This document shows, one piece after another, positions 42,450-53,812 of a stretch of 64,000 nt of DNA. This stretch comes from Pilatotrama ljubarskyi (Eukaryota > Basidiomycota > Agaricomycetes > Polyporales > Polyporaceae): positions 465,400 through 529,399 of the forward strand of contig MU277682.1 in the NCBI GenBank assembly GCA_022385805.1. Reading direction: 5' to 3'. A program made the translations under genes and the position numbers. The notes under the pieces are model-generated. The model searched no databases. It saw nothing but the letters and a program-made list of their open reading frames with translations, and was not told the DNA's origin. Within the stretch, counting starts at the first letter, position 1, and each line of letters starts with the position of its first letter.

Positions 42450-43968
42450 TCAGCGTATGTGGAGGAACGGAGTCTGCGAGCCGACTGTCCCGACCGTCGA
42501 GGCCGAAACCGTACGAGTCAACCCAAGCTCGCTCTCCCCTACCTCGCTCTCCTCCTTCGTCGCTCCAAACACGCTGTCCTGCCTCGCAGCTTGAGGAGGA
42601 GGAGGCGGCAGCACGAACGGAGTGATACCCAGCGCCTCAGGGGAGGACACGCTGATACGCTTCCTCGGCGTGAAGATCGGGAGCGCCTCGGTGTCGGGGA
42701 CGAAGCGCCGCGTCGTGAGGAGCAGGACGACGTTCACGAGGCCCTGGAGGTTGAAGACGAAGTCCGCGAACATCATCGCACGGAAGGAGACGTTGTGCCC
42801 GCTGAAGGAGACGAAGCGTGCGATGGTGACTGGGATGAGGAGGATCGTGTAGGCTACTGGGTACCTGCAAGCCGTACTGGGTCGGAGACGCTCGAATGCT
42901 GTGAGCAAGGGCGTGCTTACCAGACCATGCGCGCCGCGACGTGCATCATGTAGCCGTCGACGGCGTCCCGTCTGATCGCGAGGACCCACCGCTCGCCGTG
43001 AGGAACGAATCGCAAATTCCATCGGCCGCTCGTCTTGACCAGATTTCCGCGGACGCGCAGGAGGACGGCGGTGTAGAGGAAGAACGATAAGACGGCAGAC
43101 AAGAACTCCTATCGGAAGAAGAGCGCTGTCAGGCTGAGGAAGACAAGGACGCAAAGGACGGCGTACGAAGAAGTACTCCAGGAAGAACTGCTCGGCCGGG
43201 TATTGCTGCGTGATCCAGCACCTGAATCCGAGGTATATGAGGTAAACGTTCTGCTCTACGCGTGGCGTACTGACCAAAAACCAGTCGGCCCAAAATAGGA
43301 TCCACGCTCAGGCGTTTGGATGGTTGTGGGTCCGATGAGGACGACGAAGGCCACCAGGAACCACCCGACACTGAGCCAGATCCAGCAGAGCTTGCGCGTC
43401 AGGGCGACGCGGTAGAACAGCAGCATGAACACGTGTAGCGAGAGCGTGAAGGACCTGTCGAGGTGGCAAAGTCAGGGAGACACGTTTTGGCGGTGCAGAG
43501 GAAGACTGACCAGAGGGCCATGGCGACATTTCCGGCTTGCTTGATGCCACCTTGGGCATGGCAGAGCACGCCTTCTTGGACAGCGCGGTCCTGAGCCCAC
43601 TTCCCGTTGATGAGGGTGCCGATGGCTTGCAAGACGTTGGCGACAAGGAGCGACACAAAGAACGGAACAACGCGGGTGTTTCGCAAATTGGGACAGCGCC
43701 ATTTCATCAACTTCAGTAGCGAATGAGCACAACCTCCTCCGAAAAGAAGTCTGAGCGGAAGACTCACCACTAGGACGGGGAGCACTGCGGCGCATGACAT
43801 GGCGCCTGCGAGCACAAGGGTCTGTATGTATACTTGTGAGCTCTCCGTGAGTCTCTTTCCAGGAGACTATACGCTGCTTACCGCCACTCCTGCGACCTCT
43901 GCGGATCCATAGGTCTGGATGGCAGGCGCGGAAGGCGGACTCGGGAAAACTGTGATGTCCGCAGACAT
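42450..43968 (-). CDS. Seven-helix G-protein-coupled-receptor-like protein
   Basis: Starts MSADITVFPSPPSAPAIQTY at 43968; the first intron is GTAAGC...ATACAG. Helices run TLVLAGAMSCAAVLPVLVVS, VVPFFVSLLVANVLQAIGTL, a loop with cysteine (EGVLCHAQGGIKQAGNVAMA), SFTLSLHVFMLLFYRVAL, WIWLSVGWFLVAFVVLIGP, GFWCWITQQYPAEQFFLEYF and LSAVLSFFLYTAVLLRVRGN. Two last helices follow: YPVAYTILLIPVTIARFVSF and MFADFVFNLQGLVNVVLLL. A basic third cytoplasmic loop lies before helix 6. A Ser/Pro-rich tail ends at 42450. The final TM6-TM7 pattern (LIPVTIARF...FNLQGLVNVVLLL-TRR) matches fungal cAMP-receptor/Git3-type receptors. The ligand is unknown. It lies 2.4 kb upstream of a G-alpha gene on the same strand. 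Confidence 0.78.
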
Positions 43969-45961
43969 GAAGCAGCTCAGAAAGACTATGCGACCTGCGC
44001 AGGTATCGCGAATGTAGTCCAAGAGGAGCCTCTAGAGGCCGAGGCAAAAGCCCCGAAGGGAGACGGGAAGGAACTCGCTCGGAGAAGCAGGGGAAGCGGA
44101 ATCCACTCTATGCTGGCCATTGCGTGCGGTGCAGTCCCCAGGCTTTATAGCAGGGGAGCGTTGGCGTAATAGAAGCATGCTCATCAAAGGCCTGAGAGCG
44201 CGCAAAGCAAAGTATAGTGATGCTCGAGCTAAGGCGAGGGAGACGCGATCACAGATCCCTCCGCGATCAATGCTGCCCTGTCAGTACCGGCGGCAGTCAA
44301 TCGCGGACACAGATAGATGCGTGACTCTGACGTTCTGCGTGTCACAGCGTGACCCCATCAATCGCCCCCGAGCTGCGTGGCGCTAGCCGCTTGCTCTCTT
44401 GCTTGCTCTCCACGACGTCGTCTCGCTGTTGTCGTCGTCGCAGGCCCTGTGATACAGCTCGCCCCGTCTCATCGTTACTTTGAAGATTGTGCGACCGCTC
44501 ATGGCCATTCTCCGTGCCTAACCCAAGAGTCGCGAGGTCAATATCTATCACCGGCATGCCCAATATTACATCGAGAAGGCGTCGAAGTGCTCACACGCCG
44601 TCCACGGACATAACCTCCTCGTCTTCTTCAAGCACTCTCGAACACCCCCCTTGGCAACGCCGCGCCACGTTGTCTCCGCTGCACGACGAACTGCCACCTG
44701 GGCGAGATAGTTGCTTCATTTTGCGCGGCATCTGCGCGATATACCATCCTTCAATGTCCGAATGCGGGGCAGCGCCCATTTTGCACGAAACTCCGCGTGG
44801 ATCGTTCTTGCCTTTTGGTGTCTCCTCTGATAAGCAACTGCGCGAGAAAGGTGAGTTCCCTTCTTTGTAGCGGCGAGGCCTGCGTAGATCCATGATGTCA
44901 ACAAGATGTCTGTTGAGAGGTAACGCCTCTGTGAGACCCTTGTCTGGTCCACTGTTCAGGTTCCTCCCTGTCTCCTGCGGGGGTACGGAACTGCTCAGTG
45001 GGCCAGGCAAAGAACGGAAAGCTGATTATGACGCGCCTCGGGCTACCCCTCGGTCAGAGAAAATATGCTGAATATTGTTCCCTTTATCTCATAGAACCTT
45101 GTTGATACGTCCTCTCGACTTGAGTCGAACCTTCCTCCTTCATCAGCTGCCAGTGATTGTGATTCGTTGCGTGGTCACCCCAGACGTACGGGTCGCGCGA
45201 AGGCGCATATAGGCCGATCTACAAGTCGCCGTCGCGACCTCGAGGCCGGTAATTCAAGTCGCTACGCTCCACTTGAGATGATGGGACGTCACACGCGGCC
45301 AGAGTTTTCCGTTGAACAGGGCCGAGCGAGGCAATCTATCGATGTTTGAACGAGTCCTGCTTCAGCACCCTTACTACACGCTCTCGTCACTTCTCTTTTC
45401 TACTGACAAGTGCGACAAAGTAGCGGAAGTGCTGCAGAACGAGCCGGTATGCGGGATTTTCTGACGAATTGATTGAGCAGAAACGTTCGACAACCTCGCG
45501 ATGCGTGTAGCAGTACACGGATGCGTTTGTGCGTGGTCCACCTGCTTGACCTCTGTCGACGTCTACCATAACTACTATGGGCAATTAATGTCGGTCACAC
45601 TGGCATGTTGTCTTATTGCATTTCTACGGTGCTGCTATGCATTCCCGTCCTGGTGGGATCTTTGGCCCTCATCTGAAGCTGCATGCGTCCCCAACTCATG
45701 GATTGCCCCGTCAAGACGGTGAGCCTCGTGTCTTCCCTCTGGCTTTCTCTCTGCACGGAGGCTGACGGAGGCTGCGATGTGTTCCAGAACTCCCTCGTCA
45801 GGCAATGCTCGCCTCCTCACACCAAATAGTCTGGATCCCAATCTCTCTTAAGCCGGTCGGCTTCTCACTCCAGCTACTCGTCTCGCTCTGCCTCGAACCC
45901 CCACCTTCTCGAGGAAACCTGCTCAAGACATCTCAAGCACTTCAAGGCCCTCTCGTCGACA
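43969..45961. other. Long intergenic region between receptor-like gene and membrane protein
   Basis: About 2 kb between divergently transcribed genes. A plus-strand frame of about 100 codons from an ATG near 44553 (MPNITSRRRRSAHTPSTDIT) is Ser/Arg-rich and could be a small gene, but has no recognisable similarity. Nothing else stands out. Confidence 0.3.
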
Positions 45962-47726
45962 ATGGCTCCAGTCTTACCCACTACCGCTGTTGCGCTCGGC
46001 GTATCCTCTGCGCCGACCTTCAGTCCGGAGACTGTCCTGGTCATCGGCTTGGCTCTCCTCTTCGTCCTCTTCGCCTCTGGCACCGCCGCCCTGGTCGCCT
46101 GCTACACTCGTCGAGGTCGGCAGATTCGCTCTCAAGGACGGGCTCCCAACGCACAAGACATAGAACGCCAGGCTCAAGGCTCCGAGAACGTCAAGAACGG
46201 GTCGCGCTTCTTGACCTTCCCCTCTCCTGCTGCCTTGGCTCGCGCTTGGTCTGCTTCGACGTCTTCCTCTGGTTCTGAGGCTTTGGAGAAGACTGGTCTG
46301 GCGCTGCCTCCTCCTGCCGTTGCTCTTGCTCCCTCTTCGCGTCTCAGGGACTCTGTGCTCTGCAAGGTCCTCAGCCAGCTCATCCTGCCCATTCCGAAAA
46401 AGGACAGGGTCAGCCTCCGTTTACCCAACCTATTCTGTGCCTGTACTAACCTTTCTCCTATCATGTCTGAAGGCGAAGTCAGGGACCCCTGTGACGAAGA
46501 AGCGTTCGGACTACGTGAGGGACATCGAAGCAGCTGCGGCCGACAGCGGCGCCGATGCTCTCGACCCCGACTCCTCCCTCACCTACCCGGAGTGGGTCCG
46601 CCCTCACCTTCCCGAGATCCGCGAACAAGCCAAGCGCGAATGGACGACATGGACGCCCAAGCCTGCGCTCGAAGTGCCGCAAATCACCATCCAGTGCTGC
46701 GACGACGAGTCCGCCACGCCCGACAGTCCCGAGAGCGTCTACTCCACCGACAGCGACAGCGGCTCCTCTTCTGCCTCCTCCTCGCCCTCCGTGCTCGACA
46801 CGCCGCCGCCCATGACGCCGACCCTTGCCTCGCCCGTCAGCTTCTACTTTCCGGCGAGCCCGACGTTCTCCGCCACGGATTACCTCCAAGTCCCGCCTCC
46901 TTCTTTCAACGCTCCCCGCGAGGAGGACAAGCCGGTGATGCGGAACGTGTCAAACTTCTCTGGGAAGACGTTCACGCTGGCCGCGCCCCCGGGTCGCTTC
47001 AGCAAGGTGGGGACGATCCGAGAACGGCGTATGAGTGCCCAACAAGCACAGGCCAACAGAGCTGCCAATGGCAAGTCTCAAAATTCCCTTCAGACTGCGA
47101 GTCAAGGTTTGCAAGTCGCCAAAGGATGCGGGACTGGATCAAAGGGCTCGCAGGGGCTCATCATCGGCGCCACTCAGGGCACGGGAGCGGGCATGACTGG
47201 TGTCGGCCTCGGTCTGCATCTCCGACCGAAGCAAGACTTTCAGGACTCTCTTGACAAAGTTCTCGCTGCATCCGGCCTCTCTGGCGACGACGGCGCTCGC
47301 GGTCTCTCGGCGACATTCAACACTCCTGACGACTTGGACTTTGCCAGCGTTCTCCAGGCTTGCGCCACCACCGACGTGGTTCTCGCTCGAGATACTCCTA
47401 GCCAGGACCGCCCCAACACTAATGCCAATACGGAGGCCGACGACCGACTTAAGGCGTGCGTCTCTACCCCCGGCAGTGACGATGACGACGATGACAAAGG
47501 GCGAACCGGACGCCTGGCTCGCCTCATTGACGCGTTCGACTCGACCTTCTCCCTGGCCAGCATCGACAGCGGGCACGTCAAGCTCTGCGACATTCTGGAT
47601 GACTATCAATACGACCACTTCAACGAGACCGTGGACGTCGCGGACCCTAATGACTCCGCTGTCACCGAGCTCATCGTGCACGAGTCCTGCGCTGCTCAAC
47701 GTGCGGTGGTCGTATATGCGGTCTGA
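45962..47726 (+). CDS. Single-pass membrane protein with long Ser-rich cytoplasmic region
   Basis: Starts MAPVLPTTAVALGVSSAPTF at 45962, followed by a single hydrophobic span TVLVIGLALLFVLFASGTAA (residues about 24-50) and a basic CYTRRGRQIRSQ stop-transfer. One intron after KKDR (donor near 46410, acceptor near 46465-46475) shifts the frame into SGTPVTKKRSDYVRDIEAAA. The rest, about 430 residues, is Ser/Pro/Asp-rich with a conserved-looking core (LTYPEWVRPHLPEIREQAKR, VMRNVSNFSGKTFTLAAPPG, GRFSKVGTIRERRMSAQQ). An acidic run DDDDDDKG lies near 47478-47500, and a hydrophobic-acidic tail ends at 47726. The topology suggests an N-out, C-in type III protein. I do not recognise a family. Confidence 0.65.
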
Positions 47727-49056
47727 CTCGCAGTCGCTCTTGGCATCGCCTCTTCTCCTCTCCCGGCACGCTCTAAACCCAGGAGAATTCGGCGTCACCA
47801 GGAACGCTGCTCAAATATTCCTGTCCTGAACTCTCCACGCTCTGCAAGCTGTCTCGCTCCTCGCCCAAGTCTCTTCACTCTGCTCGCGGTCATTGCTACC
47901 CTATGTGTCCTCATCTGCAATCTCTCCGCTTCTCTTGGATACCTCTCAGAATTATCCTAGGTTATGCCCAAGTCTCGACTCCGCTCTTCTGCTTTCTTGG
48001 CTCTTGGCTCTTTTCTCCTGCCTTCTGCTCTTGATTTCTCGCTCTTGACTCGACCCCCTGGATACCCCGCCTGCCTCCCCTCAATGGCGCAACACCCGCC
48101 GCACCCGAAACAGCCTCGCTGCAGCTCCGCTCAGCTGGAGCGCTCCCAAACGATCCGACGACTGCTCTGGTCCCGCACCAGGCAAGTCGCCGACCCCCCA
48201 CTGACGCTGCGGCGCGTCAGACGAAGGTGCCCCCTACGGCGCCTTCGAACCCAAGTAGGCTCAGCTTTGTCCGGCCGAATCATCGACGCAACACGGCGCA
48301 GCAACTTCTTGCTCGACTCTCGCTCTCCAAATCGTTAGACCAAACCATGTAGAACAGGGGAAAAGACGAAAGACGTCCCGGCTGGCTCAGGCTAGCTGGG
48401 GTAGGAAAACATCGTAGGCTCGGACTTCCTTATGGTACTGTGCGATAGGCTGTAGTTGTGCAGGATACCCTACGATATATTTGCTCTTGGTCAGTCACTT
48501 AGCTACGGCACTTTACGATACGCTGTGGTCACAAGTCATACACGACACCCTACGCGCGTATATTTCTAGGTTCGCTTTTGGATAGCCAGCTCGCTCTGTA
48601 CTGCTTCATGGTCATACACGATACCATCCAGGTTATTCCTTCTCCATACAATATGTGTGCGTGTGCTTGCTGTCTCGCGGGCCAGAATCTCCGCAAGTTC
48701 TAGGGCCGGTCAGCGATCTCCTCAAGAGACCTGCAAGTGAGTACTCCCGCGTGTCAGCGCGTGTCGCATGGGGGAACGCGTCAAAGCAACCCTCCCCTAG
48801 GGAGTCATCCTGAACTTCACAGTCTTGTACGTATTAGTGATAGCATGTATTCCACCGTGGAGACACGAAAAAAAAGCGAAAGCGAACATCCAGGCTACGT
48901 ATGTATGCGGACAATACTAAAGTACGGCCAATCTACGAGTATCCTACGAGTATCTCCAATCCTTCAGATCACCCTGCACCCTGCGCGGGCGTGTATGCTC
49001 AGCTACACGCTCTACATCAGGATGACCTGCACCCTCGGCAGGGTGCAGTTGAAATG
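47727..49056. other. Convergent 3' region with degenerate repeats
   Basis: About 1.3 kb without a recognisable gene. Between about 48440 and 48630 a short unit recurs imperfectly three times (for example ggataccctacgat, cgacaccctacgcg, cgataccatccagg), looking like a decayed tandem repeat. The rest looks like 3' flank of the two facing genes. Confidence 0.35.
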
Positions 49057-50971
49057 CTACCAGTTCCACTCGTCGTCGTCGTCCAGCAGGCTCCTGTTCT
49101 GCGCCTGCTGCTGTTGCCCTCTCGCTGAAGTAGAGGCTGGGGCGGGGGTATGTAGCGGGGCTTTGGCATCGGGGACGAGGACGCTGCCGAGGCCGTCCCC
49201 GGTGTCGTCGCTCTCGTCGAGGAGCGACGACGAGGCCGAGGCGTGCGAGGGTTGGCGGAGCTGCGACGGAGCCACGGGGGAGGTGGAGAGAGGGGAGAGC
49301 GTCGCTGCGAAGGGGTTCGTAGAGATAGATACCGATGAGGGAACGGGGGCGGGGGAGGACGCAGAGGCAGAGGACGGGGAGGCCAGCGCCGCGAAGATCG
49401 AGTTGGAGACGTCCGAGATGAGGAGCGAGGCGCGTTTCTGGCTCTTCGAGAATCTGTAGTACAGAGATGAACAGCGGTCAGCGGTCAGGCCGGACGAGAG
49501 ATGATTGGGCGCGGAGGCAGTTGTGCGGAAATTGACGTGAACGCGGAAGCGGGATCGCGCAGGAGACGCTATCATCCGCGGGAAAGACGAAGCGAAAGAC
49601 GAGGAACGAGAAACAAGGAATGGGGGGACGGGAGAGAACAGTCAAAGAGACTCACGTTTCGCCCTTCTGCAGCTCCTCCCACTTCTTGCCGACGCTGCTC
49701 CCCACACTCCCCATCCACGCGGACGCAAGCGGCGACCCGAGCGGGCCCAAGCCCGGGATGGACGCAGCCGGGGGTATGCTCCCGTTGGGCCCGATGTGCA
49801 AGCTCGACCGCTTGATCGTCTTCTTGTGGTCCTCTCGTGCCTGCGCCTCTTCCCTTCTAGCACTCGAAGGCGTAATCGCTGTGGACGGACGGAGGGGCGC
49901 GAGCGAGAGTGAAGGCGAGGGCGGCGCCTCGCGGCTCTTGCGCCGGTGCAGCTTCGCAGCCTTGATCGCGCTCGCCGGCGAGATCTCGACGGGGCTCTCG
50001 ATGCCCGTCCCGCCGTCGACGCTGATTGAGGTGCGTTTCGCTGCAGCACCCTCTGCCGCGTCCTCTCGGTCTTCGCAAAGGGCGTCCTCGAATGCAAGTG
50101 AAGACGCGGACGACTGCGAGAGTCTTACGCTGGAGCGGGCGAGCGACGTCGCGGTGGTCGAGACGGAGGACGTGCTCTGTGTGTTCGCGTGCCCTTGTAT
50201 GCGGCTCGCGCGGAGGGGGAGAACGGGCGTGCGGGGCGGCGCAGCCGTGGACTGATTCTTCGTCGAAGGGTTGGACGAGTGGTCGGCCAGTCCGGTGGAG
50301 AAGAGCCTGCTGACGCCTTGCACGCCCTCCTTCATGGCCTCAGACAGTAGGGAACTGGAGCCAGCATGGGAGGCGGGCTGCGAGTAGGCGCGATCCATGC
50401 CACGGCTGACGATGCGCTCCCACTTGCGCTTGAGCTGCGCGAGTTCGGCTTCGTGCGCGGCGAGCTGGGAGCGGAGTTCGAGGCATTTCGACTCTTTCTG
50501 GGCGATGAACCGCAAGAGGTCGGCGTGCCTGAACGGAGCAGGATGCGTGGGCATCAGCAAAGGAGGCTTTCTAGTAACGGGATGAACGCACTTCTCGGTC
50601 AAGGTGAGCGGAGGACGTTCTGGCTGCGGACTCGCCAACACATCTGAAGCAGGTAAACTCCGCCTGTCTCCCTTGAGCGTGAGCCTCTCTGGGCGGCCCT
50701 GGTTGAGGGAGGTGCTGCGTTTGAGTGACGAGCCCGACGCGGTGGTCGGTGACCGCAGATCCCAGGTGGGCGTGTGGTCGCTAGGGTAGTATGCAATGGA
50801 AGACTGTCTGCGAGGGTTGAACTTGTGCGCGCTCGGCGGCGGCGTAGACAAACCAGAGGCAGTAGGTGAAGGACAGGAAGAGAGAGAAGGAGAGTGCAAG
50901 TTCCCGTCGACGAGCTGGAGCGGACGGGGCGCGGCGGAGAGAGAAGGACTGGCGGGCGGGTGCGAGCTCAT
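49057..50971 (-). CDS. Coiled-coil, Ser-rich protein ending in DDDDEWNW
   Basis: Starts MSSHPPASPSLSAAPRPLQL at 50971. An intron whose length is a multiple of three (GTGCGTTC...GTTCAG) lies before the helical block HADLLRFIAQKESKCLELRS / LAAHEAELAQLKRKWERIVS (about 50400-50540). This is the only strongly ordered part and a probable coiled coil. The remainder is Ser/Pro/Ala-rich, with LHRRKSREAPPSPS and a short conserved-looking block LGSPLASAWMGSVGSSVGKK-WEELQKGET. A last exon continues FSKSQKRASLLISDVSNSIF and ends DDDDEWNW at 49057. The acidic-tryptophan end and coiled coil occur in a basidiomycete family of unknown function, possibly linked to membranes or trafficking; that is inference. 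GGCGTA-type short repeats at 50981-51008 lie just upstream. Confidence 0.7.
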
Positions 50972-51334
50972 CGCGACATTAGGCGTAGGCGTAGGCGTGG
51001 GCGTAGGGAGACAGCGAGTGCGTCGTGGACGTGCAAGTAGAAGAGTGTAGCGTAGGGAAAGAAAGACGAAGACGAACAAGTCTGGACTGGACTTGGTGGA
51101 GACGAGAGGGCGGCTACGGGCCTAGCCGAGCTCTCGCAACGACTTCATCATCTCTTACCCGCCGCGCGCAGCAACCACTCGCTCAGCACTCTCGGACACG
51201 ACACAGACAGCGTCGAGCAAAAGGATGCGTATGATATTGCACAGCAGAGCATGGACGGGCGGAAGCGTGTAGCTGCAAAGTCTCTATTCCACTACCACAA
51301 CGCGAACTCGCACTCGGAGGTTGCAACAACAGGA
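50972..51334. other. Intergenic region upstream of the coiled-coil gene
   Basis: About 360 bp holding the promoter of the coiled-coil gene and the 3' flank of ATP19. It includes an imperfect GGCGTA hexamer repeat at 50981-51008. Confidence 0.4.
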
Positions 51335-51768
51335 TCAGTGCTTGGACTCCTTCTCCGCCTCTGCAATGAAGTTCTTGATGCTGTTCATCCTGGTTAGTTG
51401 TCGACAGTCCGTTCAACATGCGGTGAATTCGCGGGGGCACGTACAACTCCTCCTCCTCTCTGGAATTCCAGCACGCGAAGGCGCATGACGCGCATCAGCA
51501 ATGAGTTCTGTAAGGTAGCGATACACAACGACGTACCTCGAGCTCGCATCGATCTTGACCGTGTCCTTCACCTGCTCGAGCGTAGTGGGCTTCGCAGCGG
51601 GTGCCTCCTTCTTGCCACGGGTGGCAAGCATGGTGAGCCCTACCGTGCCAAAGATGGTGCCGAGGGCAAGGTACTCGTTTTTGATGGCACGGCCAAGAAT
51701 TACGCTGTCATAACACGTCGTTCAGGGCCATTCAGCTAGCAACGAAGTTTGAAAGCCTACTAGGACAT
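51335..51768 (-). CDS. ATP19: Mitochondrial ATP synthase subunit k (Atp19)
   Basis: Small inner-membrane subunit of F1Fo ATP synthase involved in dimers. Four exons: 51761-51768 (8 nt, ATG TCC TA), 51537-51704, 51445-51459 (15 nt, encoding part of EEEEL) and 51335-51389. They total 246 nt, giving 81 residues. The protein reads MSYVILGRAIKNEYLALGTI, then FGTVGLTMLATRGKKE and TTLEQVKDTVKIDASSR, and ends MNSIKNFIAEAEKESKH. One hydrophobic helix, LALGTIFGTVGLTML, matches the Atp19 layout (short N-terminal loop with G-K/R-A-I, helix, basic then charged tail). Length fits the family (yeast 68). All splice sites used are GT-AG. Confidence 0.85.
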
Positions 51769-52182
51769 GGCGAGGATGAGATGGTCGTGGCTGCTGGCGG
51801 AGACGTGAACTCACTCAAAAGTGCGCTGCCGGAAATTCCCGTTGCCTCACGGGCGCCTCTTGTCTTGCCCCCGGACGTTGACGCCACTTTGCACCTCTCG
51901 CTGCACCCCCCTTCGTCCCTCCAACTGTCTGACTGTAGCTACGGGCAGTATCAGATATAGACACGGCCTCTGCACGGTCTGAGCTCTGGTGATACTAATC
52001 AATTCTCAGTCAATGGCGTGACCTGCGCCATGGAGCAGATGTTACTACAAGTACTCAAGTTACTGTGTACTATACCCGTAAGCGTGAAGTTCTACGCGTA
52101 CCTCTACTTTCTATGCTGATGTCTATGTCCCGGAAGTGCCAGATAATATACTCTACTATGATATGACCCAAAAGCTCAACCT
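51769..52182. other. Intergenic region upstream of ATP19
   Basis: About 410 bp between two minus-strand genes: promoter of ATP19 and the 3' flank of the second desaturase. No motif stands out. Confidence 0.4.
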
Positions 52183-53718
52183 CTACTTCTCTCCCGAGAC
52201 GACGCCGACGTAGTACTTCTGCGATGGAGGTATAACGTGCGCATGATCGCCCAGACACTCCACACCCCCTGCAAGGATACCAACCCTCATCATGGAAAGC
52301 AGCTATGTGATCAACAGGTCAGTGAGGCCGTATGTCACGAGAAGGAGGAGTCGCTCACATTATGCGCAGCATGGGAATGATCGTACACTCCGCCGAAGAA
52401 CGCCGCGGTGACGTCCTTGCCAGTGTTCGCCGTGAGCAGCTTCGGCCCGCCGGGGTGCTCGTCGACGAAGGTGGTGGCATCGTGGATGAAGCCGGACACA
52501 AGCAACAGAGTCCGCTTCTTGGACTCTTCTTGGACTGTAAGCCGCCGATCATCAGCATTCCTTTCACGAAGGAGCTCATTGCAAGCTCACAGTTCTCCCA
52601 AGTAACCACCGGCAGCTTGTCGACAGGCGTCGGCCACTTCAGGCTCTCCTGCGTCGCCTTCAGCTCCTTCATCTTCATCGTGAACATGCCCTTCTGGACT
52701 TCATTGTTCGGGAACTTCCGCAAGTTCGTCGCGAGCCCAAGCGCGCCGCATGCGGCGATGAACCACTTCGTGGGGTCGTACTGGTACCACCGGAACGCGT
52801 TCCGGTAGTCCATCGGGAACTGGTGGTGGAAGTTGTGGTAGCCCTCGCCCATGGTGACGAGCGCGGTGAAGACGTGGTCCCGCGGCGTGTGCTTGTCGTC
52901 GAAAGGCTTGTGGCCGAGCGTGTGTGCGAGCGAGTTGATGCACCAGATGCTCTGTCGAGCCACGCACCATGTCAGCCTCGTTCCATCTGATGCCCCGCAA
53001 TACTCACATGGTAGCAGAGCGCGATGCGTAGGGCCGCCGAGTAGCACAACCCGCCCATCCAGTCGCCCCACAAGTACCCAGGCATGACCGCGGGCAAGAG
53101 GTACCCGCAGATGGCGAAGATCGCGACGTGCCAGCGGTGCTGCCACATCACGATCTTGTCCTTCTTCAAGTCCGAGACGTCGACGTGCGGGTCGGGCGCG
53201 ACGTCCGTGTAGAAGACGAGGCAGCCGACGTGCGTGAACAGCGGCCCACGCTTGGCGCTGTACGGGTCTTTGTCGGTGTCGATGTACCGGTGGTGCGACC
53301 GGTGGCCCTTGGCCCACCAGTATGCGGAGCCTTGGACGGCGCACCCGCCTGCGAGTGCGAGGAAGAGCCGCAGTGGGACGGACGCTTTGTAGGAGCGGTG
53401 CGACCAGAGACGGTGATAGCCTATTAGCTTGTTCGTCAGTTATGCTGGCCCACAGGAGCAGTAGATGGAGGTGAGTATTACCTGCTGTCACTCCTACATG
53501 AACCATGAGTTACTGAACCTTCGACATATAGCGCGTTGCTCACCTAGGGTGCTGACGAAGTAGAGCACAATGGCGAGGATCGCGGTGTTGCGATGGGGAG
53601 AAACGTAGAGGAGGCCATACACCGCGATGACATGGGTGAGGACGATCGCGATGAGATTGGGCCACTTCACCCCGCGTATAGTCGGGAAGTGTTCGGTGGG
53701 TGTATCCTGAGCCCCCAT
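52183..53718 (-). CDS. Delta-9 fatty acid desaturase fused to cytochrome b5 (paralogue 2)
   Basis: Starts MGAQDTPTEHFPTIRGVKWP at 53718; exon 1 is 53544-53718. A 12-nt exon (53482-53493) encodes the start of G-V-T-A-G before the first histidine box GYHRLWSHRSYKAS. The second box is WWAKGHRSHHRYIDTDKDPY and the third [17 protein letters not shown]. Cytochrome b5 follows: [52 protein letters not shown]. The tail is [20 protein letters not shown]...SQKYYVGVVSGEK with the stop at 52183. All histidines are intact, so it should be active on acyl-CoA. It is closer to paralogue 3 than to the OLE1-type gene. An in-frame ATG at 53769 lies only about 16 bp downstream of the TATA box, so the later ATG is preferred. 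Confidence 0.93.
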
Positions 53719-53784
53719 GCTTGCACAAGCTGAAGTGACTTCGCGGACAGATTCAGGCGTGCTACACATGCACGGCTCGCGCCC

Positions 53785-53812
53785 CTTATACGCTCTGCGT
53801 CTGTGGCTTGAC
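53785..53812 (-). promoter_or_regulatory. TATA box and shared upstream element of desaturase paralogue 2
   Basis: On the minus strand GTCAAGCCACAGA (53800-53812) lies 9 bp upstream of TATAAG (53785-53790), 67 bp before the ATG. The same element, with one mismatch, precedes the TATA box of paralogue 3. Confidence 0.6.

Noticed and set aside
44487..44870. Small Ser/Arg-rich plus-strand frame
   Set aside because: Possible small gene, but low complexity and no splice, promoter or family evidence.
45100..45210. GGTTCGACTC-like box on the minus strand, considered as a tRNA B box
   Set aside because: No A box or foldable acceptor stem at the right distance.
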